This document shows positions 21,386-26,905 of a stretch of DNA of 64,000 nt, piece after piece. The stretch lies in NCBI GenBank assembly GCA_900545535.1, contig UQZN01000013.1, forward strand, positions 25,708 to 89,707, written 5' to 3'. Source of the DNA: an uncultured Phascolarctobacterium sp. GTDB taxonomy: Bacteria > Bacillota > Negativicutes > Acidaminococcales > Acidaminococcaceae. The notes under the pieces are model-generated. The model was not told the DNA's origin. It ran no database searches and saw nothing but the letters and a program-made list of their open reading frames with translations. The translations under genes were made by a program, and so were the position numbers. Within the stretch, counting starts at the first letter, position 1. Each line of letters opens with the position of its first letter.

Positions 21386-21408
21386 CTTTCTCACTATTAT
21401 GGAACAAT
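21386..21408 (-). promoter_or_regulatory. Candidate phage RNA polymerase promoter, leftward copy 2
   Basis: On the minus strand: ATTGTTCCATAATAGT followed by GAGAAAG. The first nine and last seven positions are exact; the middle diverges. It lies 32 bp from copy 1, in tandem, like the paired promoters of the T7 primary replication origin. Confidence 0.65.
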
Positions 21409-21420
21409 TACAATTAGGCT

Positions 21421-21443
21421 AGCGTTCCACATACAAGAGAGAG
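21421..21443 (+). promoter_or_regulatory. Candidate phage RNA polymerase promoter, rightward
   Basis: AGCGTTCCACATACAA followed by GAGAGAG. It matches the consensus from the fourth base on, but on the plus strand, so it faces the integrase 450 bases away. It is the only copy found in this orientation. Confidence 0.7.
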
Positions 21444-21449
21444 GATTAT

Positions 21450-21735
21450 TATTTGTAAACTAGAGGATACCTAGAGGTTGACCAAAGGACGTAAAAACAG
21501 ATAAATTTTGGGTAAAATATAAGCAAAGTGGGACAAAACAAGTCCACCTTTTGTAAACCTTTTGTAACCAAAATTAGCACCAGGTACTAAAAATTGAAAT
21601 TTTTAAACGTCTGTTTACTACTTGCAGTGTCTTTTATAGTGACCTACAATAGATACAGGCAGTATCCAAGCGGTTTCCTATGGTATCCTGTTATAATCTT
21701 GTGTTATACCTAGGGATTGCCTAGGGTATGCCTGT
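21450..21735. other. Non-coding stretch with CCTAGG/GGTATCC-type repeats
   Basis: No gene seen. It holds GGATACCTAGAGG (21464 on), GGTTGACCAAAGGAC (21476-21490, a third relative of the hairpin loops), a GTGGGAC...GTCCAC inverted repeat near 21528, and CCTAGGG twice near 21710-21727. T7 carries arrays of a CCTAAAG heptamer near its genome ends; a comparable packaging or end-processing role is possible. Confidence 0.4.
21689..21697 (+). promoter_or_regulatory. Integrase promoter, extended -10
   Basis: TGTTATAAT, identical to the repressor promoter nonamer, 177 bases before the integrase start. A long untranslated leader follows that includes a small CCCC-ACG-GGGG hairpin at about 21789-21799. 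No immunity operator is visible next to it, so integrase may not be repressed by the same protein. Confidence 0.5.
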
Positions 21736-21873
21736 GTGTCGGCTGCTGCTGGCGTGTTCTCGGTGAGTACATATGTTGACCAGAGGCACCCCACGGGGGG
21801 AACAGCGGCGCATCATAAATATATAATACCCTCTCACATTTTTTTGGTAATTTTTGGAAGGAGGAATTGGTTT

Positions 21874-23049
21874 ATGTCTGGAAGACGACCAAAAGGTGAT
21901 GGGAGTATCACTGAGTTGCCAAATGGTAAATTCAAAGTGAGAATAGAAGTAAATCCTGTTGGTGATAAAAGGAAGTGGGTAAGTAAAACAGTTGGAAGCC
22001 GTACAGAAGCTCGGAAGGTACTTAAGGAACTCGAACGACAAAAGGCTGATAATAAACTTGTGGAAAAAAAGAAAGATACTTTTAAAGACATTATGGAGAT
22101 GTACTTAAAAGAACTTGAGGAAAATGGGGAAGTCAAAGAGACTACCCAATGGGACTACAAGGTGAGTTTGGCTAAATGGTTGCCTTATTTGGAAGCTACA
22201 CCTATACAAAAGATAACGACAAAAAGCCTTGATAAAATAATGCTTGAATGGAAGGATAAATATAGTGTAAACTCTGTTTTGTCGTGGCGTAGAGCATTAA
22301 GTTGTCTGTTCAGTTTTAGTATCAAAAGGAAGTTATTAGTCGAAAACCCCTTGAAGGAAAGTAAGCGAATAAAAAATGTAATAGCAAAAAAACATCTTGA
22401 GGTTATTAATCAAGAGGAGCATGAGGCGATCAAAAGGATTGCTTATGAAGACTTTAAAGACTTACTGGAGAATGGAAAAGTAACAACAAAGACTATGATG
22501 TACCCTATCTATATGCTTGCATATGAAACAGGAATGCGACGAGGGGAAATAGCAGCTTTGAAATGGCAGAATGTTTCTTTCTCACAGAATACTCTTTTTG
22601 TCGAGTCTAATATAGTGTCTGTTGCAGGGAAGGGAACATTTGAGACAACACCTAAAACCGAGTCTTCAACGAGACTTATATTAGTATCTGAGTCTTTAAT
22701 TGCATTATTAAAGACCATAAAGGGAGTATACGAAAAGCTAAACATTACTACAAGATATGTTTTTGTCGGACAGAAGCATACTCGTATAGTACCTTCGCAG
22801 ATAGGTGATAATTTCAAGGAACTAAAAGAGAAGGCGGGTATTACTCGACAACTAACTTTCCATGATATTCGACATACAAATGCTACTATTCTTTTAACAA
22901 AGGGTTTCAATATTAAAGTAATTTCAACGAGACTGGGACATTCCAATATTGCGGTAACGCTTGATACTTATAGCCATGTCTTAAATGCAACAATGCAATC
23001 GGCTGTTGGTGTTTTAGAGGAACAATCTGGACACTATATTTTAGTATAA
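21874..23049 (+). CDS. int: Tyrosine integrase
   Basis: 391 residues from ATG 21874 (AAGGAGGAATTGGTTT upstream); the longer open frame from 21736 lacks a ribosome site. It starts MSGRRPKGDGSITELPNGKF, an arm-type DNA-binding domain, then a SAM-like core-binding domain (~60-160). The catalytic domain has the first Arg in YETGMRRGEIAAL, His-X-X-Arg in TFHDIRHTNATILL, the downstream His in STRLGHSNI and the nucleophile Tyr in LDTYSHVL. It would integrate and, with a helper, excise the phage. No excisionase gene is recognised. Confidence 0.95.
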   Translation: MSGRRPKGDGSITELPNGKFKVRIEVNPVGDKRKWVSKTVGSRTEARKVLKELERQKADNKLVEKKKDTFKDIMEMYLKELEENGEVKETTQWDYKVSLAKWLPYLEATPIQKITTKSLDKIMLEWKDKYSVNSVLSWRRALSCLFSFSIKRKLLVENPLKESKRIKNVIAKKHLEVINQEEHEAIKRIAYEDFKDLLENGKVTTKTMMYPIYMLAYETGMRRGEIAALKWQNVSFSQNTLFVESNIVSVAGKGTFETTPKTESSTRLILVSESLIALLKTIKGVYEKLNITTRYVFVGQKHTRIVPSQIGDNFKELKEKAGITRQLTFHDIRHTNATILLTKGFNIKVISTRLGHSNIAVTLDTYSHVLNATMQSAVGVLEEQSGHYILV

Positions 23050-23216
23050 GCATAGTTAAGTAGGAAACTTCAAGGTTTTTAGGACACTATTTAGGACACT
23101 ATGAGTGGGTAAAAAGGGCTAAATTAGGCATAAAGGGGCTAATTTGGAAATTTTTGGAAATACCGACGAAGCCAGTGAATAAGCGGTTCTTTATAAAAAT
23201 AGTGGCATAAATAAGT
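23050..23216. other. Phage-chromosome junction region
   Basis: No gene. Just after the integrase stop, TTTAGGACACTA occurs twice in tandem (about 23080-23105, first copy slightly changed), then AAGGGCTAAATT and AGGGGCTAATTT. An attachment core next to the integrase is expected here, but it can only be identified by matching the other prophage end, which is outside the window. Confidence 0.4.
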
Positions 23217-23261
23217 ATGATGGGTTATAATATAGTGATAATAAGGAAGGTGGGTAAACGA

Positions 23262-23870
23262 GTGAAGAGCAAAAAGCTTGGCATCATGGGCGGAACTTTT
23301 GATCCTGTTCATCTGGGGCATCTGCAGACGGCCAAGTTTATTTATGAGCATTTGGGCTTGGAAAGAATAATTTTTGTTCCCGCGTTTATTGCTCCGCATA
23401 AGGTGGGGCTGGAGTTTGCTCCGGCTGCCGACCGTTATCGAATGACGGAGCTGGCAACAGAGCCTTATCCTTATTTTGAAGTTACTGATATCGAATTGCA
23501 GCGCAGCGGTGTTTCATATACTTATGACACAGTGATGGAACTGAAAGACCGCTATCCGGAATATGAGCTGTATTTTATTATTGGCGCCGATGCCGTACCG
23601 ATGCTGAATACCTGGCACCGCATCAGGGAGCTGCTGGCAGAGGTCACTTTTATCGCTGCTGACAGGCCAGGTTATGGGCAGACGATCGACAAGGTGTGCG
23701 AGTTTTTTGGCGAACCTGCTAAAAATAGAATTATACTTTTGGCTACGCCTGAAGTGGATATTTCTTCGACGGGTATTCGTGAACGCGTCAGACAGGGACT
23801 TTCTATTAAAGGGCTGGTGCCTGAGAGTGTAGCAGATTATATTTTGGAGGAACACCTCTACCGGTCTTAA
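23262..23870 (+). CDS. nadD: Nicotinate-nucleotide adenylyltransferase
   Basis: 202 residues from GTG 23262, which has AAGGAAGGTGG upstream; an ATG at 23217 would add residues without a ribosome site. Nucleotidyltransferase motif GGTFDPVHLGHL near the N-terminus and ISSTGIRERV near the C-terminus, with IIGADAVPML in between, are those of NadD. It makes deamido-NAD from nicotinate mononucleotide and ATP in cytosolic NAD synthesis. First chromosomal gene after the prophage, followed 23 bases later by yqeK, the usual Firmicutes order. Confidence 0.95.
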   Translation: MKSKKLGIMGGTFDPVHLGHLQTAKFIYEHLGLERIIFVPAFIAPHKVGLEFAPAADRYRMTELATEPYPYFEVTDIELQRSGVSYTYDTVMELKDRYPEYELYFIIGADAVPMLNTWHRIRELLAEVTFIAADRPGYGQTIDKVCEFFGEPAKNRIILLATPEVDISSTGIRERVRQGLSIKGLVPESVADYILEEHLYRS

Positions 23871-23893
23871 AGGTAGGGAAAGGAGTTGTTATC

Positions 23894-24481
23894 ATGCTGG
23901 ATATCGCAGAAATGAAAAAACTTCTTAAAGCATCTTTGCCGCATAAGCGGTTTAAACATTCTTTGGCTGTTTATGATACTGCTCTGGAATTGGCAGAGTT
24001 TTATGGATTAGATAAGGAAAAGGTTGGCGTGGGTGCGTTGCTGCATGATTGTGGACGTGAAATACCTACACGTGATCTTTTGATGCACACGATTACTTTA
24101 GGGCTGCCGATGGACGATGTCGAAAGGAACCAGCCTATTTTGCTGCACGCCAAACTGGGCGTGTATTATGCCCGGCAAAAATATGGAGTTACTGATTCGG
24201 AGATTTTGGATGCGATCAGGTATCATACTACCGGCGCTGCCGGAATGAGCCAGACGGCGATGGTTGTTTATCTGGCGGATCTGCTGGAACCGACCCGCGA
24301 TTTTGCCGGTATCGATGAAATGCGTCAGCTGGCAAAGGTCGATCTGGAGCAGGCGATGATGAAGGCTTACGCACAGACGATACGTTATTTGCTGGAGTAC
24401 GATCTTTTGGTACATCCTAATTGTATTGATGGCTATAACGAATTGGCGGCTAAGTTTAAAAGGCTTAAATTGAATTTGTAG
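23894..24481 (+). CDS. yqeK: HD-domain hydrolase, YqeK family (diadenosine tetraphosphatase)
   Basis: 195 residues. HD-domain metal ligands are in HKRFKHSLAVYDTA, LLHDCGRE (the HD pair) and PILLHAKLG, with YLADLLEPTRDF near the end. YqeK proteins in Gram-positive bacteria split Ap4A symmetrically into two ADP. It is almost always next to nadD, as here. AAGGAGTTGTTATC precedes the ATG, and the LCP gene follows after 8 bases, so one operon is likely. Confidence 0.92.
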   Translation: MLDIAEMKKLLKASLPHKRFKHSLAVYDTALELAEFYGLDKEKVGVGALLHDCGREIPTRDLLMHTITLGLPMDDVERNQPILLHAKLGVYYARQKYGVTDSEILDAIRYHTTGAAGMSQTAMVVYLADLLEPTRDFAGIDEMRQLAKVDLEQAMMKAYAQTIRYLLEYDLLVHPNCIDGYNELAAKFKRLKLNL

Positions 24482-24489
24482 GAGATGCC

Positions 24490-25479
24490 ATGTCTGTGGA
24501 AGAAAATAGAGAAATCAGGCCGGTTCGCAGGAAGCGCAAATTGCGCTGGGGCCGGCTGGTATTTGTACTGCTGGTTTTAGCGGCGCTTTTGACAGGTGCT
24601 TTTTGGGGTACGGTCTGGGTCTACGATACTTTTATCAATCCGCCGAAGGTGGATGTTGTGGGTGCCAGCGATAAGATAACCCAGAATGAAATTTTGAACA
24701 AGCGTATCAACATTCTGCTTTTGGGCATTGATGATGGCGATAGTGATGCCGCTCCGGACGAGCCCAAGCGGACTGACGCCATGATGCTGGCCAGTTTTGA
24801 CCCCGGTGAAAACAAAGTGGCGTTGCTGTCGCTGCCGCGTGACACTAAGGTGCAGATCCCCGGTCGTCCCGGTTGGGATAAGCTTAATGCTGCCTATGCC
24901 TACGGTGGGGTAATGATGGCCAAGCAAACAGTGGCCAATCTGCTGCAGGTGCCGATCCATTACTATGTATTGGTGGACTGGCGCGCTTTTATCGATGTCA
25001 TCGATTTGATCGGCGGCGTCGATCTGTATGTGGAAAAGGATATGTATTATGAAGATCCTTATGCCGATCTGGTGATCGATATCAAGCATGGTTATCAGCA
25101 TCTGGACGGTAAACGGGCCGGAGAATATGTACGGTTCCGCAAAGACGAGCTGGGTGATATTGGACGCGTGCAGCGTCAGCAGAAGTTTATGAAGGCGGCG
25201 GCACAGATTTTTAATATCGATACTGTGACTAAGATCCCGGCACTTTTTTCGACTGTTGACAGGCATGTGGAGACTGATATGAATACCTTGACGATGATCA
25301 AGGCGGCCAACAGCTTTAAGTTGTTTGGCGATGAAAAGGTCAAGTCGGGTATGCTGTATGGTAATTTTGACGATACGGAGGGTATCAGCTATTGGGCTAC
25401 CTCACGCGAGGAAGTTCAAAAATCTTTGGACGAAGTTGGCATTCCCTATATGAAAGATGATGAAGATGAACAGGAATAA
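24490..25479 (+). CDS. LytR-CpsA-Psr (LCP) family protein
   Basis: 329 residues. Basic cytoplasmic start (RPVRRKRKLRWGR), one membrane anchor (about 20-42), then the extracellular LCP domain: TDAMMLASFDP, LSLPRDTKVQIPG, KLNAAYAYGG and the arginine-rich RFRKDELGDIGRVQRQQ pattern that binds polyprenyl phosphate. LCP enzymes transfer undecaprenyl-linked glycans onto peptidoglycan or related acceptors. In diderm Firmicutes the acceptor is less clear. It sits between yqeK and rsfS, a common arrangement. Confidence 0.92.
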   Translation: MSVEENREIRPVRRKRKLRWGRLVFVLLVLAALLTGAFWGTVWVYDTFINPPKVDVVGASDKITQNEILNKRINILLLGIDDGDSDAAPDEPKRTDAMMLASFDPGENKVALLSLPRDTKVQIPGRPGWDKLNAAYAYGGVMMAKQTVANLLQVPIHYYVLVDWRAFIDVIDLIGGVDLYVEKDMYYEDPYADLVIDIKHGYQHLDGKRAGEYVRFRKDELGDIGRVQRQQKFMKAAAQIFNIDTVTKIPALFSTVDRHVETDMNTLTMIKAANSFKLFGDEKVKSGMLYGNFDDTEGISYWATSREEVQKSLDEVGIPYMKDDEDEQE

Positions 25480-25492
25480 AGGAGGCGAAAAG

Positions 25493-25855
25493 ATGGGTTT
25501 AACCACTAAAGAAATTGCAAACAGGATCGCGGCTGCAGCCAGCGATAAAAAGGCGAAGGATATTTTGCTGCTGAATATGGAGAACATTTCTCCTGTAACT
25601 GATTATTTTATTATTGCCAGCGCCGGAAATAATATTTTAGTTAAAGCTATTGCTGACAATATCGAAGATAAATTGGCGGAGGCAGGCGTTTTTGTGACGC
25701 ACAAAGAAGGCTATGCTGAGGGCCGCTGGATTTTGATGGATTACGGCAATTGTGTAGCGCATATTTTCATTGATGAAGAGCGCGAGTTCTATAATCTGGA
25801 ACAACTGTGGGCCGATGCTCCGTCGGAAGAATTTGTGGAGATCAAAAATGACTGA
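25493..25855 (+). CDS. rsfS: Ribosomal silencing factor RsfS
   Basis: 120 residues from ATG 25493 (GGAGGCGAAAAG upstream). Typical RsfS/Iojap features: KKAKDILLLNMENISPVTDYFII cited as DILLLNMENISPVTDYF, EGYAEGRWILMDYGNCVAHIF as GRWILMDYGNCVAHIF, and EREFYNLEQLW. It binds ribosomal protein L14 and prevents subunit joining when nutrients are limiting. The last 8 bases overlap the cvfB-type gene, so the two are translationally coupled. Confidence 0.96.
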   Translation: MGLTTKEIANRIAAAASDKKAKDILLLNMENISPVTDYFIIASAGNNILVKAIADNIEDKLAEAGVFVTHKEGYAEGRWILMDYGNCVAHIFIDEEREFYNLEQLWADAPSEEFVEIKND

Positions 25856-26753
25856 TGTAAAGGATGGGGCAAAGCAGCTTAAATACCGTGCCGGCGACGT
25901 TGTTACCTTAAAGGTAGCACGCCTGGGCGAAATGGGTGCTTTTCTTGATGCCGGGACCGGCGATACTTCTGACGATATCCTGCTGCATAAGCTGCAGCAG
26001 ACGGAAGGGGTAAATGTCGGTGATGCGGTAAAAGTTTATTTGTATAAAGATCCGCATGGACGGTTGACAGCCAGTCAGAAGCTGCCGAAAATGCGCGAAG
26101 GCCAGATCGGTTACGTGAAGGTTTTGAGCGTGACCAGGGATGGCGGCTTTGTGGATATCGGCGCTGAACGCGGCGTATTTTTGCCGTACAGTGAAATGCG
26201 CGGCCATGTATCGCCGGGACAACTGGTCTGGATCAAGCTGTACCGCGATAAGACAGGGCGCCCTGCCGTAAGTATGCGGGTAGAGGAAGAGATGCTGAAG
26301 GCGTCCCGGCCTGCTACTGGCGTCAAGGTTGGCGACAGCGTGACCGGAACTATCTATAATATCCTGCCGGAAGGATTCTTTATTTTTACCAATCAGCGCT
26401 TTTTAGCGTTTTTACACCGCAGCGAGGTTCCTGGCGGACGGTTGGATTTTGGTCAGGAGATCACGGCGCGCATTACTTATATTCGCGAGGACGGCAGAAT
26501 AAATCTTTCTTTGCGGCAGCAAAAAGAAAATGCGATGATTGCCGATGCGGAAGATATTTTAAGTTTTTTGCATAAGCGTAACGGTAAGATGCCTTACTGC
26601 GATACAACACCGATGGAGATCATCAAGGAGAAATTCGGTATCAGCAAAGCGGCTTTCAAACGTGCTTTAGGCCATTTGATGAAGGAAGGCCTGATCGTGC
26701 AGGAAGAAGGCTGGACGCTGCTGACTGAAAAAGGAAAAAACAGCAATGGCTGA
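25848..26753 (+). CDS. cvfB: S1-domain RNA-binding protein, CvfB family
   Basis: 301 residues with start ATG 25848 inside the rsfS end. Several OB/S1 modules (about 10-70, 75-140, 150-215: GQIGYVKVLSVTRDGGFVD, GVFLPYSEM, and GDSVTGTIYNILPEGFFIF) and a C-terminal winged helix (FGISKAAFKRALGHLMKEGL). The family binds RNA and affects virulence gene expression in staphylococci. It ends the operon, with a strong terminator two bases after the stop. Confidence 0.9.
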   Translation: MTDVKDGAKQLKYRAGDVVTLKVARLGEMGAFLDAGTGDTSDDILLHKLQQTEGVNVGDAVKVYLYKDPHGRLTASQKLPKMREGQIGYVKVLSVTRDGGFVDIGAERGVFLPYSEMRGHVSPGQLVWIKLYRDKTGRPAVSMRVEEEMLKASRPATGVKVGDSVTGTIYNILPEGFFIFTNQRFLAFLHRSEVPGGRLDFGQEITARITYIREDGRINLSLRQQKENAMIADAEDILSFLHKRNGKMPYCDTTPMEIIKEKFGISKAAFKRALGHLMKEGLIVQEEGWTLLTEKGKNSNG

Positions 26754-26754
26754 A

Positions 26755-26790
26755 AATAATCCCGGCTTATGCCGGGATTATTTTTTTTTG
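26755..26790 (+). terminator. Terminator after cvfB
   Basis: AATAATCCCGGC-TTAT-GCCGGGATTATT followed by a T-run: a perfect 12-bp stem with a 4-base loop. It ends the nadD-cvfB operon. Confidence 0.95.
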
Positions 26791-26905
26791 CACTGGTTTT
26801 TTGGAAATCTAAAATGTTTTTAAAATATTAAGTATTGGAAATAAAATAATAGTAAGGTATAATTAAAACAGTAAAGAAATATTTCAATAATAATGAGGTA
26901 TAGTT

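Larger units (their letters stand above)
1..23100. mobile_element. Temperate T7-like prophage (right part)
   Basis: About 23 kb of phage genes in T7-like order on the minus strand, ending at the right in a plus-strand lysogeny arm with repressor candidate, small membrane protein and tyrosine integrase. Diagnostic genes are a single-subunit RNA polymerase, gp2.5/gp3/gp3.5/gp4/gp5/gp6 replication proteins, and portal, scaffold and capsid genes. The left end, with tail, packaging genes and the other attachment site, is outside the window. The right boundary is placed in the intergenic stretch between the integrase stop and nadD; the exact attachment core cannot be read without the other end. Confidence 0.93.

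Noticed and set aside
21736..21873. Longer integrase form from 21736
   Set aside because: The extra residues have no similarity to integrases, and the good ribosome site is directly before ATG 21874.
1..23100. Classical T7 promoter (TAATACGACTCACTATA type)
   Set aside because: None was seen. The phage polymerase has a different specificity loop, and another 23-base repeat fits the expected positions.
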